64,000 nucleotides of DNA from Streptomyces sp. AC1-42W (GCF_003248355.1 NZ_QKWY01000001.1:3740001-3804000), one strand, 5' to 3'. Shown: positions 46,248 through 54,986, counted from the stretch's first letter. Translations and numbers: made by a program. Notes: generated by a model from the letters alone, not told the origin.

Positions 46248-47159
46248 TCACCGGCTGCGGTGGGCGAACACCCACCGGTTCCCCTCCAGCGCGTCGTTCG
46301 GCTCCGGCAGCGGGCCGCGCCCGTGGCGGCGGGTGAACTCGAACGGGGTGTGCGTGGCGGCGGACCAGCCCCTGGCCGCGAGACGGCCCGCCGAATCGGG
46401 CCGGGGGCCCTTGTCGAAGAGGTCGAGCAAATCGATGCCGACCTGCTCGCGCGTCGCCGTGTAGGTCGCGCTGTCCCGGTACACCATGAGGTCCGCCTCC
46501 AGCTTCGCCTCGAAGACCAGCGCGCTGCCCCCGGTGGCCAGCAGATCCACCGTGTCCATCAGATACGTCTCGGCGGCGCCCGGCAGATAGAACAGCAGGC
46601 CCTCCACCAGCCAGACGCTCGGCGCGCCGGCGTCGAACCCGGCACCGGTCAGCGCGGTCGCCCAGTCGTCCCGCAGATCGACGGCGACCGGCACCCGCTT
46701 CGCCCTCGGGACGGCCGCCGCGTCCGCCAGCACCCGGTGCTTGAAGGCCAGCACACCCGCCCGGTCGATCTCGTAGAACACGCAGTCCGGCGGCCAGTCC
46801 AGCCGGAACGCCCGCGTGTCGAGGCCGGCGCCGAGCAGCACCACCTGCCGGGCGCCCGCGAGCACCGACCGTACGACGAAGTCGTCCAGCACCCGCGTAC
46901 GCAGTCCGAAGTACCGGGCGAACCGCCCCCACAACGGGTCGGCGTCCCCGTCCGGGACCTGCTCGATGCGCACCGGCCAGCCCGCGCACGCCGGGGCCGC
47001 CCGCACGAAGTGCTCGGCGTACACATCGCGGGCCAGGCTGTCCCGGCGGTGCGTCTCGATCGACCGGGCGGCGGCCACCAGCAGCGCGGTCAGACCCACG
47101 CCCCCGTCCACGCCCGCCGAGTCCGGGCTCGCCGCTATCGTGCCGAGTGCCTCGTTCAT
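46248..47159 (-). CDS. Class I SAM methyltransferase, leucine-carboxyl-methyltransferase-like (PF04072)
   Basis: 303 aa. The SAM-binding strand is VVLLGAGLDTRAFRLDWP, followed by FYEIDRAGVLAFKHRVL, VAVDLRDDWATAL and VWLVEGLLFYLPG, the typical order for the PF04072 family of S-adenosyl-methionine O-methyltransferases. GGAAGGAAGGA lies before ATG 47159, and the start overlaps the dehydrogenase stop as ATGA. It is the last gene of a four-gene operon with an MfnB-like furan synthase and two dehydrogenases, so a carboxylate or hydroxyl of a small furan is a plausible target (inference). Confidence 0.88.
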   Translation of the reverse strand: MNEALGTIAASPDSAGVDGGVGLTALLVAAARSIETHRRDSLARDVYAEHFVRAAPACAGWPVRIEQVPDGDADPLWGRFARYFGLRTRVLDDFVVRSVLAGARQVVLLGAGLDTRAFRLDWPPDCVFYEIDRAGVLAFKHRVLADAAAVPRAKRVPVAVDLRDDWATALTGAGFDAGAPSVWLVEGLLFYLPGAAETYLMDTVDLLATGGSALVFEAKLEADLMVYRDSATYTATREQVGIDLLDLFDKGPRPDSAGRLAARGWSAATHTPFEFTRRHGRGPLPEPNDALEGNRWVFAHRSR

Positions 47160-48271
47160 GGGGTCCTTCCTTCCGGGAGCAGGACGGGTTTGACGACCCG
47201 GCCCGCCTCGCAGTCGCGTTCGGCCTCGTTGATGTCGGACAGGGGATAGGTACGGATCAGCTGGTCGAAGGGGAACCGGCCGGCCCGCCACAGCCCGGTC
47301 AGTACGGGGATCAGCAGCGCCGGCACCGCGTCCCCCTCACAGATGTGCCGGACGGCGCGGCCCCGGTCCAGCGTGCCCGGCTCCAGCGCCAGCGGGCTGT
47401 GCAGCCGCGCCACCAGGCCCAGCGTGCCGGTGGGCCGCAGCGCCCGCAGGGCCTCGTTGACGAGCCGCGGCGACGCCGTCGTGTCGAGCGCGTACCGCGC
47501 GCCGCCGTCGGTCAGCCGGCGGATGCGCTCCGCGAGACCGGCCGTACCGGCCGACAGCGGGAGCGCGCCGAAGCGCTCGGCGAGCGCCAGCCGTTCGCGA
47601 TGCCGGTCCACCGCGACGGACGGCACCCCGACGGCCCCGGCCGCCATGACCGCGGCCAGTCCCACCGCCCCCGCGCCCAGCACCACCAGCGTGTCGCCGG
47701 GCCCGGCGCGGAAGGTGTTCAGGACGGCCCCGGCCCCGGTGAGGAACCCGCAGCCGAGCGGCCCCAGCAGCTCGACCGGCAGCGCCGGGTCGACGCGGAC
47801 GGCGTTGCGGGCGGACACCAGCGCGTACGCGCCGAACGAGGACTGGCCGAACCAGCGGGGAGCCAGCGCCTTCCCGTCCGCGCCGGTCAGCCGGGACGGC
47901 TCCTGCGCCCGCCCGCCGAAGAGGTTGAGGGAGGCGAAGGAGTCGCAGTAGGCGGGGGCGGCGCCCAGGCAACCGCGGCAGTGCCCGCACGAGTCGAAGC
48001 CGAGCACGACATGGTCGCCGACGCCGATCCGCGACTCCGCGCCGCCGCCCGTCCGCACGACGACCCCGGACCCCTCGTGGCCCAGGACCGCCGGCAACGG
48101 GCTGCGGCCCGCCGACCGCCGGACCGCGAGATCGGTCCGGCACATCCCGCACCCGGCGATCTCGACCAGCAGCTCACCGGGGGCGAGCGCGCCGTCCAGC
48201 ACGACGTCCTCGACCGCGAACGGCTCCTCGTACGAGCGCAGCACCGCGGCGCGGAACCGCGTCGGCGTCAT
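47156..48271 (-). CDS. Zinc-dependent alcohol dehydrogenase, aryl-alcohol type
   Basis: 371 aa MDR-family dehydrogenase. Catalytic zinc ligands are in GCGMCRTDLAVR and GHEGSGVVV; the four structural-zinc cysteines are in SCGHCRGCLGAAPAYC; the Rossmann motif is VVLGAGAVGLAAVMAA. The long insertion after the zinc site (LNLFGGRAQEPS) is the form seen in benzyl/aryl-alcohol dehydrogenases, which suits a furfuryl-type alcohol or aldehyde. It overlaps both neighbours by 4 bp (ATGA), so the operon is translationally coupled. Confidence 0.9.
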   Translation of the reverse strand: MTPTRFRAAVLRSYEEPFAVEDVVLDGALAPGELLVEIAGCGMCRTDLAVRRSAGRSPLPAVLGHEGSGVVVRTGGGAESRIGVGDHVVLGFDSCGHCRGCLGAAPAYCDSFASLNLFGGRAQEPSRLTGADGKALAPRWFGQSSFGAYALVSARNAVRVDPALPVELLGPLGCGFLTGAGAVLNTFRAGPGDTLVVLGAGAVGLAAVMAAGAVGVPSVAVDRHRERLALAERFGALPLSAGTAGLAERIRRLTDGGARYALDTTASPRLVNEALRALRPTGTLGLVARLHSPLALEPGTLDRGRAVRHICEGDAVPALLIPVLTGLWRAGRFPFDQLIRTYPLSDINEAERDCEAGRVVKPVLLPEGRTP

Positions 48272-49689
48272 GCGTCGGCCTCCGGGCGGTGGACGACGAA
48301 CGGGCGCAGATTGCCGTACAGCCCCCACGGCCCGCCCGCCACCCCTACGCCGCTGTCCTTGATCCCGGCGAACGGCTGGGCGAGGGACAGCTCGGCGTGG
48401 TGGTTGATCCACGCCGTCCCGCACTCCAGCCGGCCGGCGACCTCCCCGGCCCGGTCGAGATCGGTGCCCCAGACGGAGCCGCCCAGCCCGAAGCCGGTGC
48501 CGTTGGCCGCGGCGACCGCCTCGTCGAGGTGCCCGTACGGCAATACCGGCAGGACGGGCCCGAACTGTTCCTCCGTCACCACCGCACTGCCGGGCGGCAC
48601 ATCGGTCAGGACGGTCGGCGCGAAGAAGTACCCCGGCCCGTCCAGCCGGTGCCCGCCGGCCGCGGCGCGCGCACCGTCCGCGAGGGCCCGTGCGGTCAGC
48701 TCCGCGACGCGGTCCAGCTGCGGGGCGTTGTTGACCGGACCCAGCCGGGTGTCCGGGTCCAGGCCGCTGCCGACCGCGACGGCCTTCGCCCGCGCCGCGA
48801 GCGCCTCCACCACCTCCGCGTGCAGCCGCGCGGGCGCGTACACCCGCTTCACCGCCATGCACACCTGCCCGCAGTTGCGGAACGCCGCCCAGAACAGCCG
48901 GTCCGCGATGCCCTCCACATCGACGTCGTCGAGCAGCACGGCCGCGTCGTTGCCGCCCAGCTCCAGGGTCACCCGGGCCAGTGAGCCCGCCGCCGCCCCG
49001 GCGACCGCCCGCCCGGTGGCCACCGAACCGGTGAACGTGACGTGCCGGATGCCCGGATGGGCGGCCAGGCGCGCCCCGAGCGGCTCGCGCCCGGTGACGA
49101 CCGTCAGCACCCCCTCGGGCAGCACCCCGGCCAGCACGGACCCCAGCAGCCGGGTGGCCAGCGGGGTGTACGGGGACGGCTTGAGGACCATCGTGTTGCC
49201 CGCCGCGAGCGCGGGCGCGAACTTCGCCGCCGCAAGTTGCAGCGGGAAGTTCCACGGCACGATCGCGGCGACCGGCCCCAGGGAGCGCCAGCGGACCTCG
49301 CTGCGCACCGGCCGGCCGTCGTCGATCCGCCGCGTCCTGGGGGCCAGCTCCGCGAAGTACCGCAGCCGGGCCGCCGTGCGGGCGGTCTCCGCGTACGACT
49401 CGGCCAGCGGTTTGCCCTGCTCGCGGGTGAGCAGCCGGGCGAGGCCGTCGGCGGCGGCCTCCACGGCGTCGGCGGCGGCCAGCAGAGCCCGGCTGCGGGC
49501 GGCGGGGTCGGCCCGCCAGCCGGGCCAGGCCCGGTGGGCCCGGCCGATCACCGCGTCCAGCTCGTCCGGGTGCTGGTCGGGGGCTTCGCCGAAGGTCTCC
49601 CCGGTGGCCGGGTCGACGACCGCGAACCGCGCGCCCCGGCGGGCGGGCGCGCGCTCCTCGCACAACGCGTCGGTCGCGTCAATGTCCAC
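48268..49689 (-). CDS. Aldehyde dehydrogenase family protein
   Basis: 473 aa. Catalytic residues are present: Asn in VAAIVPWNFPLQLAAAKFAP, Glu in TLELGGNDAAVL, Cys in NCGQVCMAVKRVYA, and the C-terminal EEQFGPVLPVLPY. The enzyme oxidises an aldehyde to an acid with NAD(P)+. GTG 49689 (VDIDATDALCEERA) is chosen because the frame upstream runs into the MfnB-like gene; only 7 bp separate the genes. In this operon the likely substrate is a furan aldehyde (inference). Confidence 0.9.
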   Translation of the reverse strand: MDIDATDALCEERAPARRGARFAVVDPATGETFGEAPDQHPDELDAVIGRAHRAWPGWRADPAARSRALLAAADAVEAAADGLARLLTREQGKPLAESYAETARTAARLRYFAELAPRTRRIDDGRPVRSEVRWRSLGPVAAIVPWNFPLQLAAAKFAPALAAGNTMVLKPSPYTPLATRLLGSVLAGVLPEGVLTVVTGREPLGARLAAHPGIRHVTFTGSVATGRAVAGAAAGSLARVTLELGGNDAAVLLDDVDVEGIADRLFWAAFRNCGQVCMAVKRVYAPARLHAEVVEALAARAKAVAVGSGLDPDTRLGPVNNAPQLDRVAELTARALADGARAAAGGHRLDGPGYFFAPTVLTDVPPGSAVVTEEQFGPVLPVLPYGHLDEAVAAANGTGFGLGGSVWGTDLDRAGEVAGRLECGTAWINHHAELSLAQPFAGIKDSGVGVAGGPWGLYGNLRPFVVHRPEADA

Positions 49690-49696
49690 CGGGCGG

Positions 49697-50455
49697 TCAG
49701 CCCGCGACGGTGACGCCGGCCGCGTGCTCGCGGGCGTGCCGGTCCATCTCCGCCCGGAACGCGGCCACCAGATGCGGCTGAATCCTTCCTGCATTGCGGT
49801 CGCCGCCCTCGCAGACCGCCCCGCGCACCCCCACGATGTCCGTCCCGATCCGGGTCAGCGTCGCGAGGTCGGCCTGCTTGACGCTGCCCGCGAGGGCCGC
49901 GAGCAGCCCGGCGGCGTGGGCGAGCCCGACGAACTCGGCGCACATGTCCGGCGGCACATGGTCGAACAGCCGCGTCCCGTCCTTGATCGCGGTGTCGAGC
50001 ATGGCCGCGTCGGCCCCGGAGCGGGCCGCGATGTCCGGGAGGGCGAGCGGATTGACGCAGCCGACGCGGTGGGCGTCGGCATACCCGGAGGCGACGACCA
50101 GCGCCTCCGGACGGTAGTCCTTCACCGCGCGCACGACCGCCCGCATGACGTCGATACCCTGATCCGGCGTCGTACACCCGTAGAGACCCACCTTGATGTA
50201 CGTGGCGCCGGAGACGACGGCGCCGAGCGCCGCCTGGGCCACCGTGCCCGGCTTGTACGGGACGTCCCCGACGGTCGCCGAGACCGGTGTACCGGCCGGG
50301 ACCGTGTCCCGGATCTCCCGGATCACCCACGGGAAGTTGGCGCCGAGCGACCCCTCGTCGGGCTTCTTCACATCGACGATGTCCAGATGTTCCGCGGCCT
50401 TCGCGCAGTCGACGGCTTCCTCGACGCTGTCCGGAGAGATGAGCAGCAACACCAT
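49697..50455 (-). CDS. MfnB-like 4-(hydroxymethyl)-2-furancarboxaldehyde-phosphate synthase
   Basis: 252 aa, DUF556/MfnB family. In methanogens MfnB joins two glyceraldehyde-3-phosphates into 4-(hydroxymethyl)-2-furancarboxaldehyde phosphate, the furan of methanofuran. Conserved active-site stretches are kept: DIVDVKKPDEGSLGANFPW (Asp28, Lys30 match the Asp-x-Lys pair of the archaeal enzyme), GATYIKVGLYG, and ADAAMLDTAIKDGTRLFDH (a second Asp/Lys set). Length equals the family. GGAAGGAG precedes ATG 50455. It heads the operon with ALDH, ADH and methyltransferase genes; no MfnC aminotransferase is present, so methanofuran itself is not the product. Confidence 0.88.
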   Translation of the reverse strand: MVLLLISPDSVEEAVDCAKAAEHLDIVDVKKPDEGSLGANFPWVIREIRDTVPAGTPVSATVGDVPYKPGTVAQAALGAVVSGATYIKVGLYGCTTPDQGIDVMRAVVRAVKDYRPEALVVASGYADAHRVGCVNPLALPDIAARSGADAAMLDTAIKDGTRLFDHVPPDMCAEFVGLAHAAGLLAALAGSVKQADLATLTRIGTDIVGVRGAVCEGGDRNAGRIQPHLVAAFRAEMDRHAREHAAGVTVAG

Positions 50456-50644
50456 GGGCTCCTTCCGCCGTCCGTCCGCCGGCCCGGAAGGGCGGACGGA
50501 CGGATCAGCTGGTTGACCTGCGGTGTGCTCATCATTTCCGCGCCCCAGCGGCCCCGGTAGAGCGCGCGAGCCCCCACGGGAGCACAGCAGCCCCACCCAA
50601 TGCGCCGCGCGCCCCGGCGCGAACCGGCGTGAAATCATGCGGGG

Positions 50645-50932
50645 ATGAACAGCGACCTGGACGTGAGCGCGCTGGCGGTCAACGTCACCATCCCGCCCGA
50701 ACTGCGCTGGACCGACACCCGTCGCGGCACGGAGTTCCAGCTCACCACCCTCAACATCCGGCTGCTGAAGGACGGCCACCTGGCCGCGAAGGCGTACGGC
50801 CGGCCGGTGGAGGGCGGCCGCGGCGCCTACGTGTCGTTCCCGGTACCCGACCGCCCGGAACTGGCCACCCTGATATCCGAGGCCGCAACCCGCGCAAGCA
50901 CCCTGTGGGCCACCCACCGGGGCCTCGACTGA
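50645..50932 (+). CDS. Small hypothetical protein, 95 aa
   Basis: No family recognised. A soluble protein with alternating strands (VNVTIPPELRWTDTRRGTEF, YVSFPVPDRPELATLISEA). ATG 50645 is preceded by GGGG only, so the start is not secure. It is divergent from the furan operon with a 189-bp gap that should hold promoters for both. Confidence 0.55.
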   Translation: MNSDLDVSALAVNVTIPPELRWTDTRRGTEFQLTTLNIRLLKDGHLAAKAYGRPVEGGRGAYVSFPVPDRPELATLISEAATRASTLWATHRGLD

Positions 50933-50934
50933 GG

Positions 50935-51372
50935 CCCTGGCGGCTTGTTCCGATGTGCTGGGCCATGTTGTGCCGGAGTCCCAGTTCCAGGCACTGTTCC
51001 CAGGCGGTGCGGGCGGCCCCGCGGTCGCCGCGGTGGAGATGGGTGCGGGCCACGAACGCCAGGTAGTCGGCCGTACCGCCCATCTCCCGGCGGATGGCCG
51101 GCGCCTCTGTCTGCGCCGCCAACGCGGCGTACCGTGCACCGAGTTGGCGCAGGGTGGCGCCCGGGTTGGTGAGGCTCGTAGCCAGGAACACCCCGTGGCG
51201 CTGCTCGCGCAGCGTCGCGACGACCTTGCGGTGGTACGACACGACACGGCCGGCTCATGGTTCCCGAGCACGACGTGCGCGTCCGCGATCCGGCGCAGGG
51301 CCGGCGCCTCACCGCGCGCACCGGCCGACCGCCGGTACAGCTCGTACGACCGCCTGACGCGCGTCGCCGACG
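50935..51372 (-). pseudogene. Remnant of a TPR-like protein with a 5-bp tandem duplication
   Basis: Read on the minus strand the remnant starts RRSYELYRRSAGARGEAPAL, then RRIADAHVVLGNHEPAVS. The frame then breaks and resumes as SYHRKVVATLREQRHGVFLA, later ARTHLHRGDRGAARTAWEQ and LELGLRHNMAQHIG. At the break (about 51240) the 5 bases TGTCG occur twice in tandem; removing one copy restores the frame. The N-terminal part is missing beyond 51372, where the TetR gene ends. The alternation of short helices looks TPR-like; the full-length family is not recognised. Confidence 0.65.
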
Positions 51373-51377
51373 GTCGC

Positions 51378-52049
51378 TCAGCCGCTGCGGCGCATCAGCG
51401 CGTCGGCGCACGGCGCGCCGGGCCGTACCGGAATCCGGGCGCGGGCGCGGGCGAGCAGCCCCGGATCGGGTTCCGCCTGAAGCGAGGCGAGGACCATGCG
51501 CCACCACTGCTCCAGCCGCTCCGTCCAGCCCCACCGGCCCGGCATCTCGTCGGTCAGGGTGCAGTGCCCGTAGAACCCGCAGACGAGCGCCACGGCCGCC
51601 GCGGACGGCTGGACCCCGGCCGCGAGTTCGCCCCGTGCACGGGCCTGGGCGAGGAGCCGGGCGCAGGCCAGCGCCCAGGAGCCGAAGGGCGTCGGCACGG
51701 GTGCCTCGATGGCGCGGCGCTCCGCCCACAGCCGCGCGCCGGCGCGGGCCAGGACGTCCTCGCTGAGCGACTGGGCCACGCGGAAGCTCAGGACGACCAG
51801 TTTCTCCAGCGGGGGCACACCGGGTGCGGCGTACGCGGCGGCGAGCTGCGGCCAGGTCGCGAACTGCGCCCGGACGACGGCCAGCGCCAGCTTCTCCTTG
51901 CTGGAGTAGTGGAAATAGATCGCCCCGCTCGTCTTTCCCGAGTGGTCGCTTATGTCATTGACACTCGTTCCCGCATATCCCCGTTCGACGAATAGATGAG
52001 CCGCCGATTCCAGAAGCACTTTGCGGGTTGCGCGCGCTCTGTCCTGCAC
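51378..52049 (-). CDS. TetR-family regulator, gamma-butyrolactone-receptor type (ScbR/MmfR-like)
   Basis: 223 aa. The DNA-binding domain (LLESAAHLFVERGYAGTSVN, DISDHSGKTSGAIYFHYSSK) and the ligand domain (LVVLSFRVAQSLSEDVLARA, WERLEQWW-like helix WTERLEQWWRMVLASL) have the pattern of receptors for gamma-butyrolactones or AHFCA furans. These repress antibiotic and signal genes until the ligand binds. GTG 52049 is preferred because GAAGGTGGA lies just upstream; GTG 52058 is the alternative. No afsA-like synthase is in the window, but a furan-forming operon lies 1 kb away and a HAD phosphatase gene is divergent. Confidence 0.85.
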   Translation of the reverse strand: MQDRARATRKVLLESAAHLFVERGYAGTSVNDISDHSGKTSGAIYFHYSSKEKLALAVVRAQFATWPQLAAAYAAPGVPPLEKLVVLSFRVAQSLSEDVLARAGARLWAERRAIEAPVPTPFGSWALACARLLAQARARGELAAGVQPSAAAVALVCGFYGHCTLTDEMPGRWGWTERLEQWWRMVLASLQAEPDPGLLARARARIPVRPGAPCADALMRRSG

Positions 52050-52603
52050 TTGTTCCACCTTCGCTCATATGTGCTGGAGCCGCGACGCGAAAATATGTTC
52101 CGCTCTCCCCCGAGGGGCGCAGTCGCATCGCGCGAAGATCTTATTATTCGTCGTCCGGCCAGGTGTGTGGATGGTTTCGCCTCTCCCGGTGCCGCGTCGG
52201 AAGAATCGTTTCGGGAAGTGCGTCGGACCCACCCCCGGACCGGTCGGGATTGATCCCGCACAAGGCTCCCCACCAGGGGTGATAGGTGACCGGCCGGCGT
52301 GCGGCCGCGACCTTCGGCCGGGAGGGGACGGGGCGTGCGCGGCGTCCATGGCGGTTTTCCGATGCACTCGAATTGGTGATTGCGGAAATTGATGTCGCCT
52401 AATTAACGTAACGACCATGATGTTTCGGGTGGACCGGATCTGAGGGTCCGGGCCCGCCTCGGGACACACGGCGGTATCGACCTCGCCGCAGCGGCTGCGG
52501 AGCAGTGGCCGCGTCCATTCCCCCTTCCTTATGTGTGCCCTTCGGCACACCCCTGCGCCCGCGTACCGAAACGGTCGGCGCAGTATCAGAGAACGGTGGT
52601 TAC
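52050..52603. promoter_or_regulatory. 554-bp intergenic region between the receptor and HAD genes
   Basis: There is no gene. It is less G+C-rich in 52085-52170 and 52370-52430 (for example CTTATTATTCG and CTAATTAACGTAAC), which suggests promoters for the two divergent genes. ATATGT occurs at 52067-52072 and 52093-52098 next to the receptor start. I could not find a clear 22-bp autoregulatory-element palindrome. Confidence 0.5.
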
Positions 52604-53284
52604 ATGACAGTTCATCGCATCCTCTCCTGGTCCCCGTCCGCCATCGTCTTCGACTGCGACGGCACCCTGATGGATACGGAAAGGCACTGGCAGGAGGCCC
52701 GGAACATCACGTTCCGGATCTATGGACTCACCCCGCCCGCCGGGTTCGCCGAGCGTGCCAAAGGCGTGCACTACACCGACTGCGGCGTCCTGATGGCGCG
52801 GGAGACCGATAAACCGGAGCTCGCCGAGGAACTCGCCGACACCCTGCTGACCACCTTCACGGCGCTGGTGGCGGAGGACCCGGTCACCATGCCGGGGGCC
52901 GCCGCGCTGGTCCGGCAGGCCGCCCGTCACCGCCCGCTCGCGGTGGCCAGCAACTGCCCCCGGAACACAGTGGAATCGTGCCTCGACCGGGCCGGACTCC
53001 TCGGCTGCTTCGCCCATGTCGTCGTCGCGGGCGACGGGGTGCGGCCGAAACCGGAGCCGGACGTCTACCGGGCGGCCGCCCGCCTCTGCGGCGTACCGCC
53101 CGAGAAGGCGCTGGCCGTGGAGGACTCGCTGACCGGAATGGAGTCGGCCCGCCGGGCGGGTCTGCGGGTCATCGGGCTCGGGACACGGCCGCCGGACCCG
53201 GACGACGAGCTGGCCGACCTCTGGGTCAGCAGCCTCGCCGACCCGGAACTGGTCGGCTGGGCCCGCAGTCGCCTGGGCGCGTAA
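52604..53284 (+). CDS. HAD-superfamily phosphatase (beta-phosphoglucomutase-like)
   Basis: 226 aa. All four HAD motifs are present: FDCDGTLMDTERHW (nucleophile Asp), LAVASNCPRNTVESC (Ser/Asn), RPKPEPDVYRAAARL (Lys) and AVEDSLTGMESARRAG (acidic). The cap domain is inserted after motif 1. ATG 52604 (MTVHRILSW) is chosen. HAD phosphatases such as MmfP occur in furan-signal pathways. Beside the receptor and the MfnB-like operon this enzyme could remove the phosphate of a furan intermediate; it could also be an ordinary sugar phosphatase. Confidence 0.9.
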   Translation: MTVHRILSWSPSAIVFDCDGTLMDTERHWQEARNITFRIYGLTPPAGFAERAKGVHYTDCGVLMARETDKPELAEELADTLLTTFTALVAEDPVTMPGAAALVRQAARHRPLAVASNCPRNTVESCLDRAGLLGCFAHVVVAGDGVRPKPEPDVYRAAARLCGVPPEKALAVEDSLTGMESARRAGLRVIGLGTRPPDPDDELADLWVSSLADPELVGWARSRLGA

Positions 53285-53304
53285 CGGGCACTCCGGACGC
53301 ATGC

Positions 53305-53967
53305 TCAGTAGCCGTCGAGGTGGGGGGCCAGCGAGTCGACCGTGCCGCCGGCGGAGGCGAAGAACAGGGCTATGCCCACGGCTCCGGGGTCCGGGACACC
53401 GGTGGCGCGCTCACCCAGGTAGCTGGCCCGCCCCATGCGCGCCGCCTGGGACGCGGTCTCGCGCACCCCCTGCCACGCCTCCGCCGCGGCTGCGGCCAGG
53501 GCTTCGGCGGGTGGCGTTCCACCGGCTGCCCGCAGCGCTCCGGCCGCCGGTGCCAGCGCGTCGACCAGCGTCTTGTCGCCGGGGGCCGCGTCCCCGACCC
53601 GGCGGATCGCCGCCAGGCCCTCGGCGGCACCGTCGGCGAGCGCGCCCGTCGTCAGCTCCGGCCCCGGCCCGGCAGCCCGCCCCAGAGCCTGGAACAGCAG
53701 TCCGAACAGGGGGCCGCTGGTCCCGCCGACCTCGTCCAGGAAGGCGGTGGCCATGGCGCCGAGACAGTCCGCCGGACCGGCCGTCGCCCCGACCCCGTCG
53801 AGCAGCAGGGCGGCGGCCCGTACGCCGGCGGTGAGGTTGGCGCCGAAGTCACCGTCGCCCGCCCGCTGGTCGAGCGCGGTCAGCTCGGCCTCCGTGGCAT
53901 GGACCGACTCGGCGAAGCGCTCCGCCCACTCGCGGGTGCGCGCGCCGTCGAGAGCGTTGCTCGTCAT
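53305..53967 (-). CDS. dhaL: Dihydroxyacetone kinase, DhaL (ADP-binding) subunit
   Basis: 220 aa DAK2-domain protein. The Mg/ADP-binding acidic loop is seen in LTALDQRAGDGDFGANLTAG; further family stretches are GTSGPLFGLLFQALG, GDAAPGDKTLVDALAPA and GRASYLGERATGVPDPGA. GAGGAGG lies before ATG 53967; it follows dhaK by 20 bp on the same strand. No DhaM (PTS-type phosphoryl donor) gene is next to it, so the donor is not settled. Confidence 0.93.
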   Translation of the reverse strand: MTSNALDGARTREWAERFAESVHATEAELTALDQRAGDGDFGANLTAGVRAAALLLDGVGATAGPADCLGAMATAFLDEVGGTSGPLFGLLFQALGRAAGPGPELTTGALADGAAEGLAAIRRVGDAAPGDKTLVDALAPAAGALRAAGGTPPAEALAAAAAEAWQGVRETASQAARMGRASYLGERATGVPDPGAVGIALFFASAGGTVDSLAPHLDGY

Positions 53968-53987
53968 GGGCCCTCCTCGTAGCTCCG

Positions 53988-54986
53988 TCACCACCGCAGT
54001 GCCGGGGTGTGCACGGGCGCATCGTAGAAATCGAGCGTGGCCCGGTCGGCCACCATGAGCGTGAGGGAGAAACCCCGCATGTCCAGCGCCGTGACGTAGT
54101 CGCCCACCAACTGGCGGGCCATCCGCACCCCCCGGGCGTCCAGCACCCGGCCCAGCTCGCCGAACACGCCGTACAACTCCAGCGAGGTGACCGAACCGAG
54201 CCCGTTGACCAGTGCGATGACGGGCTCCTCGGGCCCCGGCCGCAGCGCGTCCAGCAGCGACCCGGTCATCTCCTCCACCAGCTCGCCCACCGCACCCTGC
54301 GCGCGGGTGCGGGCGGCGCGTTCGCCGTGGATGCCGACGCCGTACTCCAGCTCACCGGCCGGCAGGACGAACGCCGGCTCGCCGGTGGCGGGCGCGTGAT
54401 GGGCGGCGGACGCGACGGCGAGCGTACGGCTGCGGGCCACCAGGCCCGTACCCAGTTCGACGAGTGCGTCCAGCCCCACGCCGGTGTCCGCGGCGGCGCC
54501 CAGGATCTTTTCGAGGAGCACCGTGGCACCCGTGCCGCGCCGCCCGGCCGCGATGTCCTCGGAGTCGGTGGCGAGGTCGTCGTCCACGAGGACCCGCGCG
54601 CAGGCGATCCCCGCGTCCGCGAGGCGCTCCGCGGCGATACCGAAGTTGATCCGGTCGCCCGTGTAGTTCTTCACGATGTGCAGCACACCCGCCGGCCGGG
54701 CCACGGCGCGCGAGGCCCGGAAGATCTGCCGGTTGTGCGGAGAGGCGAACACCCGGCCGGGACAGGCGGCGTCCAGCATGCCGGCACCCACATACCCGGC
54801 ATGCAACGGCTCGTGCCCCGAACCACCCCCCGACAGCAGACCCACCCGCCGCTCGGGGGCGGTGTGCCGGGCGGTGACGAAACCGTCCTCGGTGTCGTAC
54901 CGCACCAACTCCGCGTGTGCGCGGGCGAAGCCGGACAATGCGGCGGATACGAGTTCCCCGGCGCCGTTCTCGAAGTACCTGGCCAT
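53988..54986 (-). CDS. dhaK: Dihydroxyacetone kinase, DhaK (substrate-binding) subunit
   Basis: 332 aa. The substrate loop is LLSGGGSGHEPLHAGYVG, the core is IVKNYTGDRINFGIAAERL, and the His that holds dihydroxyacetone covalently is in YGVGIHGERAARTR. With DhaL it phosphorylates dihydroxyacetone to DHAP. ATG 54986 (MARYFENG) is chosen; GGGATGGG lies upstream. Triose phosphates made here could feed the MfnB-like synthase nearby (inference). Confidence 0.93.
   Translation of the reverse strand: MARYFENGAGELVSAALSGFARAHAELVRYDTEDGFVTARHTAPERRVGLLSGGGSGHEPLHAGYVGAGMLDAACPGRVFASPHNRQIFRASRAVARPAGVLHIVKNYTGDRINFGIAAERLADAGIACARVLVDDDLATDSEDIAAGRRGTGATVLLEKILGAAADTGVGLDALVELGTGLVARSRTLAVASAAHHAPATGEPAFVLPAGELEYGVGIHGERAARTRAQGAVGELVEEMTGSLLDALRPGPEEPVIALVNGLGSVTSLELYGVFGELGRVLDARGVRMARQLVGDYVTALDMRGFSLTLMVADRATLDFYDAPVHTPALRW

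Noticed and set aside
49697..50455. Methanofuran biosynthesis as the role of the MfnB-like gene
   Set aside because: No MfnC, MfnD, MfnE or MfnF-like genes are present and the organism is not a methanogen; the partner genes are oxidoreductases and a methyltransferase.
52050..52603. Search for a gamma-butyrolactone autoregulatory element near the receptor gene
   Set aside because: Only short repeats of ATATGT were found; no 22-bp palindrome convincing enough to list.
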